64,000 nucleotides of DNA from Thalassomonas viridans (GTDB lineage: Bacteria; Pseudomonadota; Gammaproteobacteria; Enterobacterales; Alteromonadaceae), in contig NZ_CP059733.1 of NCBI RefSeq assembly GCF_000948985.2, positions 496,001-560,000 on the forward strand. The letters run 5' to 3'. This document shows positions 50,657 through 59,344 of the stretch, piece after piece. The notes under the pieces were generated by a model. The model did not search any database and was not told where the DNA came from. It saw nothing but the letters and a program-made list of their open reading frames with translations. Both the position numbers and the translations under genes were made by a program. The stretch's first letter is position 1. Each line of letters starts with the position of its first letter.

Positions 50657-51124
50657 TTAATTTTTAATAACATGTTTTGCTTCACCGGCGGCCGGGGCAG
50701 GCTGGGTATCCACCTGGAATCCCCATTGGCGGCAGGTGCGGAAACGGTCGCGCGCCTGCTGCTTTTTCTCTTCATCTGCCGGGACAAAATCTATGATATG
50801 TGAAAACTGATTAGCAAAGTTCGGTACTGTGCTGGTTAAATTAATTAAAACGGCCCGGCGGTTAGTCGGCGTCTGCCAACTTATCTCCACCGCAGCGCCG
50901 TTTCTCGGTCCCTCACCCGTGAGGTTGTGAGGGACAAAACTGTCGGGATCAAACCCCCAGAGCAGTTCATCTGTCTCCAGGGCCTGTTCCTTGTCAGAGG
51001 TATAAATAAATACCCGCTGGTTACGCCGGTAACATTTCGCCGCCTGGATACAGGCGTGAAACAAGACATCGTTATTATCCGCTGCCTCGTCTAACAATAA
51101 AAATGTTACCTGGGTATTTAGCAT
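50657..51124 (-). CDS. holC: DNA polymerase III chi subunit
   Basis: HolC links the clamp-loader complex to single-strand-binding protein. The 155 residues include [45 protein letters not shown], the most conserved stretch (residues 24-68), and the [15 protein letters not shown] [20 protein letters not shown]. Spacing 27 bases after pepA and 11 before valS fits one operon. Confidence 0.95.
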   Translation of the reverse strand: MLNTQVTFLLLDEAADNNDVLFHACIQAAKCYRRNQRVFIYTSDKEQALETDELLWGFDPDSFVPHNLTGEGPRNGAAVEISWQTPTNRRAVLINLTSTVPNFANQFSHIIDFVPADEEKKQQARDRFRTCRQWGFQVDTQPAPAAGEAKHVIKN

Positions 51125-51151
51125 GGCGATTTACTTACCTTATAAAAGTGA

Positions 51152-52660
51152 CTACTCACTTTGCTCCTGGCCGCTGCGGTTTAGCAGGAACTGGGTCAGC
51201 ATGCTGACCGGACGGCCGGTAGAGCCTTTGTCTTTACCGCCGCTGCGCCATGCGGTGCCGGCAACATCCAGGTGCGCCCAGTGGTATTTCTTGGTAAAGC
51301 GCGCCAGGAAGCAAGCCGCGGTAATGGTGCCCGCCGGACGGCCACCTAAGTTGGTGAAGTCGGCAAACGGGCTTTCCAGCTGCTCCTGGTACTCATCCCA
51401 TAACGGCAGGCGCCAGGCGCGGTCGCCGCTCTGATCCGAGGCATTGAGCAGTTCGTGGGCCAGCGGGTTGTGGGTACTGAGCAGGCCGGTGGCGTGTTTG
51501 CCTAAGGCGATAACACAGGCGCCGGTTAGGGTGGCTACGTCGATAACCGCTTCCGGGTCGAAACGCTCGACATAGGTTAGGGCGTCGCATAAGACCAAAC
51601 GGCCTTCGGCATCGGTATTGAGTACTTCCACCGTTTGCCCCGACATGGTAGTGAGCACGTCACCCGGGCGGTAGGCATTGCCGCCGGGCATGTTTTCACA
51701 GCCCGCCAGTACGCCGATAACATTGATGGGCAGGTCAAGCTCCGCCAGGGCGTGCATGGCGCCCAGAACACCGGCGGCGCCGCCCATGTCGTATTTCATT
51801 TCGTCCATGCCTTCACCCGGCTTGAGGGAGATCCCGCCGCTGTCAAAGGTCAGGCCCTTACCGACTAAAACAATCGGGTTGGAGTCGTCACCGGCGCCGT
51901 CATACTTGATCACGCTCATCAGGGATTCGTTGCGTGAACCCCGGCCGACGGCCAGGTAGGAACCCATGCCTAATTCCGCCATTTCTTCTTCATCGACCAC
52001 GGTAGTGGTGACTTTATCGTATTCGCTTTCCAGGTTTCTCGCCTGGTCGGCTAAATAGGCCGGGTTACAGATATTCGGCGGCATATTGGCGACGTCTTTA
52101 CAGGTATTGATACCGGCTGAAACCGCCAGGCCATGGTTGATGGCGCGCTCGCCGATAGGCAATTCACGGCGGGTAGGTACGTTAAAGACGATTTTGCGTA
52201 ACGGACGGCGTGGTTCTTCTTTACGGGTTTTTAAGCTGTTGAAGCTGTACAGGCAGTCCTGTGTTGCTTCCACCGCCTGGCGTACTTTCCAGTAAGTGTC
52301 GCGGCCTTTAACATGCAGCTCGGACAGGAAGCATACCGCTTCCATCGAACCGGTTTCGTTTAAGGTGTTGATGGTTTTACTGATGATCTGGCGGTACTGG
52401 CGCTCATCCAGCTCGCGCTCTTTACCGCAACCGACTAATAATACCCGCTCACTTAAGATGTTCGGCACATGATGTAATAACAACATCTGACCTGATTTAC
52501 CTTCGAGATCGCCGCGGCGTAATAAATTGCTGATATATCCTTCGCTGATCTCATCAAGTTGTTCAGCTATAGCCGAAAGACGACGTGGTTCAAATACGCC
52601 AACAACAATACAGGCACTGCGTTGCTTCTCCGGGCTGCCGCTTTTTACACTGAACTCCAT
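51152..52660 (-). CDS. pepA: Leucyl aminopeptidase (PepA / CarP)
   Basis: A 502-residue M17 aminopeptidase. The metal and catalytic residues are in the motifs [15 protein letters not shown] (about residues 262-276), KYDMGGAA and the signature [10 protein letters not shown] (about 348-357). E. coli PepA also works as a DNA-binding protein in carAB control and Xer recombination; whether this one does is unknown. First gene of pepA-holC-valS; the divergent lptF lies 514 bases away. A palindrome ATCTGA-TTT-TCAGAT is in its 5' leader. Confidence 0.96.
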   Translation of the reverse strand: MEFSVKSGSPEKQRSACIVVGVFEPRRLSAIAEQLDEISEGYISNLLRRGDLEGKSGQMLLLHHVPNILSERVLLVGCGKERELDERQYRQIISKTINTLNETGSMEAVCFLSELHVKGRDTYWKVRQAVEATQDCLYSFNSLKTRKEEPRRPLRKIVFNVPTRRELPIGERAINHGLAVSAGINTCKDVANMPPNICNPAYLADQARNLESEYDKVTTTVVDEEEMAELGMGSYLAVGRGSRNESLMSVIKYDGAGDDSNPIVLVGKGLTFDSGGISLKPGEGMDEMKYDMGGAAGVLGAMHALAELDLPINVIGVLAGCENMPGGNAYRPGDVLTTMSGQTVEVLNTDAEGRLVLCDALTYVERFDPEAVIDVATLTGACVIALGKHATGLLSTHNPLAHELLNASDQSGDRAWRLPLWDEYQEQLESPFADFTNLGGRPAGTITAACFLARFTKKYHWAHLDVAGTAWRSGGKDKGSTGRPVSMLTQFLLNRSGQEQSE

Positions 52661-53174
52661 GGGGTCTCCTTTGGCAATAACATCTGATTTTCAGATAAAT
52701 TATTGGCCTAAACTTGTTAAAATTGATAACTAAACAGGTAACTAACAGCTAAGTTTACTATTAAATAGGCGGTGCTAAGGGCTATAATTATAACCGGATC
52801 CGCCAGTTTTACCCAGGCAGGTTAGCTTTTAATTACTTATAAAAACGACCAGTTTACCGAAAAATCGCCGCTATGCCAGAAAAAAACTAAGTTATTCTTT
52901 AGCTATGTCATATTCTTTAACGATTTATTGCCCGGCAATCGTCGACAAAAGGGCGGCACATCGTTGAAAACAGGCGGGATCTAAGTCAAAATAACGGTAT
53001 ATTTTTTCAGCCACATCAAGCGGTGGCGAAATGGCCAGTTTCAAATAATCATTATTTTCCATTTTTAAGTTGCAGTAGAGACTTTTCCCCGGGCTTTTTC
53101 CGATATAGCAGGGGCGGATTATTTGGACATGAGCTGGCAAGAGCAGAGCAGGCAAGAAGGGTTTAGAGGTCAAT
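52661..53174. other. Divergent pepA/lptF intergenic region
   Basis: A gap of 514 bases. ATCTGA-TTT-TCAGAT at 52682-52696 is a perfect palindrome close to the pepA start. A minus-strand frame from ATG 53062 to 52925 (45 codons: MENNDYLKLAISPPLDV..., protein-like in composition) has no ribosome site near the ATG, and I do not count it as a gene. Nothing else is evident; the lptF ribosome site AGAGGT stands at about 53164. Confidence 0.4.
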
Positions 53175-54314
53175 TTGATTATTTTTCGTTATTTACTAAA
53201 GGAAGTTGCCAAAACTCAACTTGCTGTTTTTTTTGTGCTGATGACTATTTTTATCAGCCAGAAATTTGTCCGGGTGCTGGGAGACGCGTCTGAAGGGGGC
53301 ATTCCCGGCCAGCTGGTGATGACCTTTATCGCCTTAAGGGTGCCTGACCTGGCGGGTATGTTATTGCCCCTGAGTTTATTTTTGGGGATCCTGCTGGCGT
53401 ACGGGCGCATATATGCCGATAACGAAATGACGGTTTTGCATTCCTGCGGCGTCAGTGAATGGTATATAGTGCGGGTGACTTTGGTATTGAGTTTAATTAC
53501 CGCCCTGGTGACAGGTTTGTTTACCCTGTACCTGGCGCCTATGGCGGCGGAATATGAATATCAGGTGAAGGAAGAGCTGGCGGCTGATTCCGGGTTGAGC
53601 GCCCTGGTGTCGGGACGCTTCCAAAAAACCGGCAACGGCAAGGCGGTGGTGTTTATCCACGATAAAGACAGGGACAGCCATAACCTGGAAAAAGTGTTTG
53701 TTGCCCAGCTGCCGGATAACGGCGAAGCCCGTGAAAGCATTATCAATTCAAGCCTGGTATATGCCGCCAAAGGCCAGGTGATCGAGGAAGATACCGGTTC
53801 GCAGCGCCTGATCCTGGAGGACGGCATACGTTACCAAAACGATGAAGAACACGGGGAATTCCGTGCGGTGGAATTTTCCAAATACTATATCCAGATCAAA
53901 GAGCAGGAAATAGAGCACAAAAGGCGCAAACTCAACGCCCTGCCCCTGAAAACCTTGCTTGGTGACGACCTGCCGGAATACAGCGCCCAGATCCAGTGGC
54001 GTATCGCCTTTCCGCTTGCCTGTTTGATTTTAACCCTGATTGCCGTGCCGCTTAGCGTGGTAAATCCCCGCCAGGGAAAATTCGGCAAAATGATGCCGGC
54101 GCTGTTGTTGTTCCTCGGTTACTTCTTATTGCTGATCGCCATGCGCTCCAGCATTGAACGTGGCTCTGTGCCCCATACCATAGGTCTATGGCCGATACAT
54201 GTGCTGGCGTTCATGCTGGGCTGGCTGTTGCTGATTAAAAGCCGCACCAGCGGTATGAAGATCAAGGCAAAACTCCCCTGGGTTGGCCGTGCTAACACTA
54301 AAGGAGTGGCATAA
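53175..54314 (+). CDS. lptF: LPS export permease LptF
   Basis: LptF and LptG form the membrane part of the LptB2FG ABC exporter that extracts lipopolysaccharide from the inner membrane. The 379 residues have three N-terminal helices, a periplasmic beta-jellyroll (about residues 130-260) and three C-terminal helices. The start MIIFRYLLKEVAKTQLAVF matches the family only if a TTG at 53175 is used; AGAGGT upstream supports it. It overlaps lptG by one base. Confidence 0.94.
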   Translation: MIIFRYLLKEVAKTQLAVFFVLMTIFISQKFVRVLGDASEGGIPGQLVMTFIALRVPDLAGMLLPLSLFLGILLAYGRIYADNEMTVLHSCGVSEWYIVRVTLVLSLITALVTGLFTLYLAPMAAEYEYQVKEELAADSGLSALVSGRFQKTGNGKAVVFIHDKDRDSHNLEKVFVAQLPDNGEARESIINSSLVYAAKGQVIEEDTGSQRLILEDGIRYQNDEEHGEFRAVEFSKYYIQIKEQEIEHKRRKLNALPLKTLLGDDLPEYSAQIQWRIAFPLACLILTLIAVPLSVVNPRQGKFGKMMPALLLFLGYFLLLIAMRSSIERGSVPHTIGLWPIHVLAFMLGWLLLIKSRTSGMKIKAKLPWVGRANTKGVA

Positions 54315-55381
54315 TGCGTATTCTTGACTGGTATATCGGCCGTATTATTACCTCCACTACTTTTATTACCCTGGCGGTGTTTGTCAGTGTCAGCGGCATT
54401 ATTAAGTTTGTTGAGCAGATGAAAACCGTGGGCAAGGGCAATTACGACCTTTCCCATGCCGCCTTATATGTGCTGTACGCTATTCCCCGGGATGTGGAAA
54501 TTTTCTTCCCTATGGCGGCACTGATCGGCGGCCTGATAGGTATCGGTATGCTGGCCAGCAACAGTGAACTGGTGGTGATGCAGGCGGCGGGGCTTTCCCG
54601 GCTGGATATCATTAAATCTGTGATGAAAACCGCCATGATTCTGGTGGTGGTGAGCATGGCGGTGGGCGAATGGCTGGCCCCCAGCGGTGAAGCTGCGGCA
54701 CGGGAAATTCGTGCCCAGGCGATATCCGGCGGGAGTTTGATTTCCGCGAAAAACGGCATTTGGGCCAAAGACGGCGATTATTTTGTCCATATTACCGAAG
54801 TTGAAGATCAGGGGCGGCTGAACAAGGTGCAGGTATACCGCTTTAACGAGCAGCTGAAACTCGACAGCTGGTTGTCGGCGGAAAGCGCCGTGTATCTGAA
54901 TAATGCCTGGCAGCTGAATAATGTTGTCGATACCAGCATCAAAGACGAGCAGATTACCCAGAAAAAAGCCGAGTTCCAAAACTGGCAGTCGAGCCTGACT
55001 CCGGAAAAACTGGGGGTAGTGACGGTTAAACCTGAGTCTTTGTCGGTACGCGGGCTGATCAACTACCTGGATTACCTTAAAGCCAATGATCAGGACCAGA
55101 GCCGTTACCTGCTGGCGTTCTGGCGCAAGGCGATGCAGCCGATAACCGTGGCCGTGATGCTGCTGGTGGCGCTGTCGTTTATTTTCGGTCCCTTACGCTC
55201 TGTGTCTATGGGGGCGAGGATCATGATGGGAGTCGGCACTGGCATATTATTTTTTGTCTGTAACGAAGTGCTTGGTTCCCTGAGCCTGGTATATCAGTTC
55301 CCGCCGATACTCGGGGCTGTAATGCCCAGCGTGATCTTTATTTCGGTTGCTTTGTATTTCATGAATAAGCGGGCGGCTTAG
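54314..55381 (+). CDS. lptG: LPS export permease LptG
   Basis: Partner of LptF. The 355 residues show MRILDWYIGRIITSTTF at the start, three helices, a periplasmic jellyroll (about 130-255), and three final helices. The coupling-helix region IPRDVEIFFPMAALIGGLIGIGMLASNSELVVMQAAG (about residues 57-94) is typical. Start codon overlaps the lptF stop (TAATG), as in other gammaproteobacteria. Confidence 0.95.
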   Translation: MRILDWYIGRIITSTTFITLAVFVSVSGIIKFVEQMKTVGKGNYDLSHAALYVLYAIPRDVEIFFPMAALIGGLIGIGMLASNSELVVMQAAGLSRLDIIKSVMKTAMILVVVSMAVGEWLAPSGEAAAREIRAQAISGGSLISAKNGIWAKDGDYFVHITEVEDQGRLNKVQVYRFNEQLKLDSWLSAESAVYLNNAWQLNNVVDTSIKDEQITQKKAEFQNWQSSLTPEKLGVVTVKPESLSVRGLINYLDYLKANDQDQSRYLLAFWRKAMQPITVAVMLLVALSFIFGPLRSVSMGARIMMGVGTGILFFVCNEVLGSLSLVYQFPPILGAVMPSVIFISVALYFMNKRAA

Positions 55382-55388
55382 CTCTAAT

Positions 55389-55429
55389 ATGCCAGTCAGT
55401 TAAAACTGACTGGCATTCTGACTGGCATT
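55389..55429. terminator. Hairpin plus 12-bp tandem repeat after lptG
   Basis: ATGCCAGTCAGTT-AA-AACTGACTGGCAT, a perfect 13-bp stem 8 bases after lptG. Its right arm is duplicated: CTGACTGGCATT occurs twice in tandem (55406-55429). No T tract follows. Confidence 0.6.
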
Positions 55430-55435
55430 AGTGGG

Positions 55436-55759
55436 CTAGTGCTGTTCATCCTCCCGGTTTTCGTTCTTTTCCCGTGCCAGCGCTTGTTTATTGTGGCTGT
55501 AGGCTTCCTTGTAGATACCATCTATTCTCTGGTAATAGTCTTTCGCCTGGCATTTAAGCCAATAGCTGAGGTGACGTATTCCTTCGCTGGTTTCCTCGCT
55601 GATGCACTCAGGCTCCTGGGCGACGGCGGCAAAGGCGTCGCAGAGAAAGGCGCATTCCTGATGGAACTGAGAAAAGTCGTCGGTCAGGTCGATAAGATCT
55701 GACAATTGGGCTTTCCTTCTGGCGGCTTCGTTTTGCGGGGCTGGGGTGGATTCAGACAT
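55436..55759 (-). CDS. Small acidic helical protein of unknown function
   Basis: A 107-residue soluble protein I do not recognise. It is helical and charged: NEAARRKAQLSDLIDLTDDFSQFH, then ECAFLCDAFAAVAQEPEC, then GIRHLSYWLKCQAKDYYQRIDGIYKEAY and a very polar tail. Four cysteines occur. ATG at 55759 is chosen because GGAGG lies 8 bases upstream; this site is inside the preceding small gene, whose stop overlaps the ATG by 8 bases, so the pair is translationally coupled. The conserved-looking pattern suggests a real gene, but the partner and role are unknown. Confidence 0.68.
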   Translation of the reverse strand: MSESTPAPQNEAARRKAQLSDLIDLTDDFSQFHQECAFLCDAFAAVAQEPECISEETSEGIRHLSYWLKCQAKDYYQRIDGIYKEAYSHNKQALAREKNENREDEQH

Positions 55760-55976
55760 GAGCTTGTCCTCCTGCAAGGGTTAACTGTGAGTGCCCGGCG
55801 ATAAAACAACTGGCGGTTGAACAACCTGCAAAGCCGTGGGGTGAAGTGATACCGGCATTACTGATATTGCTGATATTACTGATATTAGTAAAACCGTGCC
55901 GGCGGCGGGGTGGTGTGTTTTCTGTTACAAAAACTTTAACCGAGTGGAACTCTGGCATATCATTAGCTTTAGCCAT
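55752..55976 (-). CDS. 74-residue peptide with Asn-Ile-Ser repeats
   Basis: A small peptide gene with a good ribosome site (GAGGT, 7 bases before ATG 55976). The N-terminal half is polar (MAKANDMPEFHSVKVFVTENTPPRRR); then come three Ile-Ser-Asn units from a 9-bp tandem repeat, and a C-terminal part with AGCSTASCFIAGHSQLTLAGGQ. It has no signal peptide or membrane helix. A leader-plus-core layout like a ribosomally made, modified peptide is conceivable, but no modifying enzyme is adjacent. Coupled by overlap to the 107-residue gene after it. Confidence 0.5.
   Translation of the reverse strand: MAKANDMPEFHSVKVFVTENTPPRRRHGFTNISNISNISNAGITSPHGFAGCSTASCFIAGHSQLTLAGGQAHV
55857..55883 (-). repeat. 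Three 9-bp tandem repeats within the small peptide gene
   Basis: ATTACTGAT, ATTGCTGAT, ATTACTGAT on the plus strand, then a degenerate fourth (ATTAGTAAA). They encode the Ile-Ser-Asn units on minus and could change copy number in frame. Confidence 0.85.
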
Positions 55977-56459
55977 AATCGATACCTCGTGTGTATCAGT
56001 TTTGGTTAGCTATCTTCGGGTGCTCTAACACCTGAGGATAGCGCCTTGTTTAGCCACTTGTTTACCAAGCTGTTTATTGAGTTAGCGGCGGGTAAGTGGC
56101 CTGTGAATAGTCTGTGGTTGAAATGCCTCCTTAGATGAGGTGGGTGACTATTTAGGTATAGTATATGAGGCTGGATATATCAACAGCGAAAGGGGTTAAA
56201 TTTTAAGAAAGTTTTCGTATTGTAAGCTGTTGATAAATAATGATTTGTTTTCTTTTTGATTTGCCTGGTAAAGAAGGGGCTGACTTAGTACATCCGATAG
56301 CAGGAAACCGTAACCTGGCATTGAAGTTAAAGCTTAAAAACATAAAAAACCCGAAGTCCCATATGGCTTCGGGTTTTTATGTATCCAGAGGGACGGCTGA
56401 GCACTGAAATTATGCTGAACTGCCGGGGCTGCTAATCAGCGCAGTTTATCCTTGCAAGG
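55977..56459. other. Intergenic region upstream of the small peptide gene
   Basis: No gene seen in about 480 bases. It must hold the promoter of the 55976 gene and, at its far end, the terminator of the RDD gene. Confidence 0.5.
56345..56378 (-). terminator. Terminator of the RDD gene
   Basis: AAAAACCCGAAG pairs perfectly with CTTCGGGTTTTT across a 10-base loop; 80 bases past the RDD stop on the minus strand. It would function in both directions. Confidence 0.85.
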
Positions 56460-56984
56460 TTAGAGGCGTCCCCTGTTTGCTTCTTTGCTCAGGGTGACCA
56501 CTTCGGTATCTGTTAGCTTATCTTGCAGGCTTAACTTGTTTTTCCTGTCCAGCAATACCCAAAGGTTTCCCAACCCTAGCAGAGTCGGCAGCAGGCGTTT
56601 GATGGCGGTTTTTTTGCTGATTAAACTGCCGTCCCGGTTTTGCACCCTTAAACGCCAGGCTTTCATACCTAAGGTCTGGCCGCTTCTTGACCAGAACCAG
56701 ACAAAGAAAAAGGCCACCCAGCCAAAGTTCCAGCCGTAGATCAGCAGGCTGTAGACAATAGAGCTTTGCTGAAGATCAATCAGGTGGTCATGACCCTGCA
56801 TCGAGATCACACCGTAATTGGCCAGAATGCCGAAAATCAGGAAGCTGACGGCGCCTGCGGTCATATACACGGCAATAGCCAACAACACATCATACACCCA
56901 GCCGCCAAAGCGGCGCATAAAGCCTGCGCGGGGAAAGGTCTCGTGCTGAGCGTCTTGTTGTGAATTTTGTGTCGTGTCTGTCAT
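56460..56984 (-). CDS. RDD-family membrane protein
   Basis: A 174-residue membrane protein with helices at about 27-50 and 77-98 and a third at about 130-150. RDD features: FMRRFGGWVYDVLLAI near the start (Arg and Asp in the first helix), GQTLGMKAWRLRVQNRDGS (about 108-126), and LPTLLGLGNLWVLLDRKNKLSLQDKLTDTEVV at the end. Function unknown; RDD proteins have been proposed as transporters or accessory subunits. Stands alone with its own terminator. Confidence 0.88.
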   Translation of the reverse strand: MTDTTQNSQQDAQHETFPRAGFMRRFGGWVYDVLLAIAVYMTAGAVSFLIFGILANYGVISMQGHDHLIDLQQSSIVYSLLIYGWNFGWVAFFFVWFWSRSGQTLGMKAWRLRVQNRDGSLISKKTAIKRLLPTLLGLGNLWVLLDRKNKLSLQDKLTDTEVVTLSKEANRGRL

Positions 56985-57133
56985 AAGCGGTGCCCGGAAA
57001 AATTTGCGCTAGTCTAGCAAATGCCCATCCCGAGGTGAAGGGTGAGGTTAAGTGCGGCCAGGGAGGAAATTTAAGCTCGGGGGTGGGTTTTGCCTAAAGA
57101 AGCAGCAGACGAATGAAAATCCGGATAAAAGTG

Positions 57134-57161
57134 TTGCCATACCTGGTTTTTTTCGTATAAT
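57134..57161 (+). promoter_or_regulatory. Sigma-70 promoter of tRNA-Leu
   Basis: TTGCCA (57134-57139), 16-base spacer, TATAAT (57156-57161). The tRNA begins 53 bases after the -10 box, giving a short 5' leader. Confidence 0.72.
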
Positions 57162-57214
57162 GCCTGCCACTTCAATATGTTTTTGCTTTTAAACATATTT
57201 GATGTCACTGTGTC

Positions 57215-57299
57215 GCCGGAGTGGTGGAATTGGTAGACACGACGGATTCAAAATCCGTTGCCTTCGGGCGTGACGGTTCAAGTCCGTCCTCCGGTACCA
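57215..57299 (+). tRNA. tRNA-Leu (anticodon CAA)
   Basis: An 85-nt class II tRNA. Acceptor GCCGGAG / CTCCGGT (G-U at the first pair), D-arm with GGAATTGGTAGAC, anticodon stem ACGGA / TCCGT enclosing TTCAAAA (anticodon CAA), a variable arm TGCCTTCGGGCG, T-arm GACGG-TTCAAGT-CCGTC, and encoded CCA at 57297-57299. It reads UUG leucine codons. Confidence 0.97.
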
Positions 57300-57302
57300 T
57301 TT

Positions 57303-57328
57303 AAACCTGCATTTATGCAGGTTTTTTT
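57303..57328 (+). terminator. Terminator of tRNA-Leu
   Basis: AAACCTGCA-TTTA-TGCAGGTTT followed by T tract, starting 4 bases after the CCA end. Confidence 0.92.
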
Positions 57329-57491
57329 GTTTCTTCAGCTTTAAAATTTTCTCTTCAATCACATCGCCTGCTATAACCGCTGTTTTGCTTATTCCCGACG
57401 GTGTAAAAATTTGCCCGCCTTTTGAAAGAAACATCGGCCGTTTTTCCTGTCATTATAACGTTTCTTTCTCTTGCACTAGGTCAACATGTTA

Positions 57492-57505
57492 ACAAGTCAA
57501 CTTGT
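57492..57505. promoter_or_regulatory. Palindrome upstream of the symporter gene
   Basis: ACAAGT-CA-ACTTGT is a perfect 14-bp palindrome, preceded by AACATGTT, another palindrome. It lies about 270 bases before the transporter start in a 475-base gap with no gene; the regulator is unknown. Confidence 0.3.
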
Positions 57506-57775
57506 GTGTATTACCTGGCAGTGAATAGCAAAACTGGCTGAAAAATGCTTGCTGATGCGAACAGGGCGATTGATCATATCCAGGGTTATTGCCGGGTAAG
57601 GCCATCGATACATAAGAAGTTTGCGCCTGAACAAAGTAGAGAAAAGCAATTGGCTCTACTATAAGGTTTTCGGCACTTTAGCCAACACGAATCTGGTTAT
57701 TGGTGCCGATTGGCAAGTCATTTGTTAAATACGGATTCAGATATCAAACCGTCAACTGGGAAGGTGCGAAACAAC

Positions 57776-59056
57776 ATGGAAAAAATGTTTTGGTTGAAGG
57801 TCATCATAGGCATGGTGTCAGGTGTTGTTATAGGGTTAATTTTGTCGCCGGATACTTTTGGGCTAATCGATAAGGATACAGCCTATGCCATAGCTCCCTG
57901 GATTGCGCTCATCGGCAATATTTTCTTAGAGCTTATTAAGATGATTGTTATTCCCCTGGTAATGAGTTCGATTATTATCGGTATTACCAGCGCCGGGGAT
58001 ACAAGTACATTAAAAGATCTGGGGCTGAGGATAGCTCCTTATTTCATCTTTACCACAGTGGTGGCAGTCGCCATCGGTATGTCAGTGTCTTTTATCTTAC
58101 AGCCCGGGTTGTCGGTTTCAAGCGAGGTTATGCGTTCGCTGCCGCCTGCGGTAGAAGTTGCCAAGTCTACCGAAGCAACATTTTCGACATTGCCTGACAT
58201 GATCGTAAAACTTATCCCGGTAAATTCAGCTAAGGCTGAACTGGAAGGGAATATTTTATTTTTTGTTATTTTGGCGATATTTATGGGGGTGGCTTTGCTC
58301 AACATGAAAAGCAAAGACTCCCAACCGCTGCTGCAGTTATTTTCCTCGCTGCAGGCGTTTTCCATGACCATAGTTGGCTGGACCATGAAGCTGGCGCCTT
58401 ATGCGGTGTTCGGTTTGTTGTGTAGTATAACGATCAAGGTGGGCATGGACGCTATCTTGTCTATGGTCTTTTATATTGCCACCGTTATTCTGGGCTTGCT
58501 GGCCTTATTGTGTTTTTACTTTATCGTTATCTACGTCACTTCTGGCATTTCTCCCTGGCACATGCTGTCTATGATTAAAGAAGTACAGCTGATGGCATTT
58601 TCAACGTCGAGCTCTGCGGCGGTGATGCCCTTGTCTATCGAAACGGCGGAAACAAAGTTAAAAGTCCCGCCAAGTATTTCAAAGTTTGTTATTCCCCTGG
58701 GAGCCACGGTGAACATGGACGGCACTGCCCTTTATCAGGTATGTGCGGCGATATTTTTGACTCAGTTGTTTGGCGTAGATCTGAGTGTAAATGAACTCTT
58801 GATCCTCTCCATAACTACGGTAGGGGCGTCTATAGGTGCCCCGAGTACGCCGGGGGTTGGGATCGTGATCCTGGCTACCATTTTACAGAATATCGGGGTA
58901 CCGGTAGAAGGTATCGCGCTTATTCTGGGTGTTGACCGTATTTTAGATATGTGCAGGACAACCATAAATGTCACAGGTGATCTGACGGCTTCACTGGTGA
59001 TGACAAGGCTTGTCGGGCAGAGGGAGTTGGAAAGCAAGCCGGTACCAGATAATTAG
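57776..59056 (+). CDS. Dicarboxylate/amino acid:cation symporter (SDF family)
   Basis: A 426-residue inner-membrane transporter of the DAACS family (GltP/DctA-like) that imports dicarboxylates or acidic/neutral amino acids with Na+ or H+. Hallmarks in order: early helices with ELIKMIVIPLVMSSIIIGI, the serine-rich hairpin STSSSAAVMPLSIE (about residue 285), the NMDGTALYQ helix 7 break (about 318), hairpin 2 GAPSTPGVGIVIL (about 362) and the helix-8 region DRILDMCRTTINVTGD. ATG 57776 with GGAAGG upstream is preferred over a TTG 66 bases earlier, which would add a non-membrane 22-residue extension. Substrate cannot be set from sequence. Confidence 0.93.
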   Translation: MEKMFWLKVIIGMVSGVVIGLILSPDTFGLIDKDTAYAIAPWIALIGNIFLELIKMIVIPLVMSSIIIGITSAGDTSTLKDLGLRIAPYFIFTTVVAVAIGMSVSFILQPGLSVSSEVMRSLPPAVEVAKSTEATFSTLPDMIVKLIPVNSAKAELEGNILFFVILAIFMGVALLNMKSKDSQPLLQLFSSLQAFSMTIVGWTMKLAPYAVFGLLCSITIKVGMDAILSMVFYIATVILGLLALLCFYFIVIYVTSGISPWHMLSMIKEVQLMAFSTSSSAAVMPLSIETAETKLKVPPSISKFVIPLGATVNMDGTALYQVCAAIFLTQLFGVDLSVNELLILSITTVGASIGAPSTPGVGIVILATILQNIGVPVEGIALILGVDRILDMCRTTINVTGDLTASLVMTRLVGQRELESKPVPDN

Positions 59057-59344
59057 CCGTGAGGCGCTTTGCCGTTACAGTAAAGCTGCTATGTTCAATG
59101 GCTGTGGTAAAGCCGGTTAACTCTGTCATGGATACTGAAGTTGCAGCTTTAATGGTTTTATAAGGACTCTCAAAAGCATAAGTTCATTAATTTTCAGAAA
59201 GCATAATTAGGAGCTGATTAAAATTAAACGCATTTTTCGTGAAAATACAGGGGTAAATTACTCCTTTAATAATTAATAGATCACTTATACTCTTTCCATT
59301 GATCTTTCATCATTAGCTGTATCCATATTTCAAAGGAATGAAAA

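Noticed and set aside
52925..53062. 45-codon minus-strand frame MENNDYLKLAISPPLDV... between pepA and lptF
   Set aside because: Composition is protein-like, but there is no ribosome site; noted under the intergenic entry only.
57189..57434. 81-codon minus-strand frame with WYRRTDLNRHARRQ
   Set aside because: It is antisense to tRNA-Leu and its terminator; such frames are a common annotation artefact of tRNA-Leu genes.
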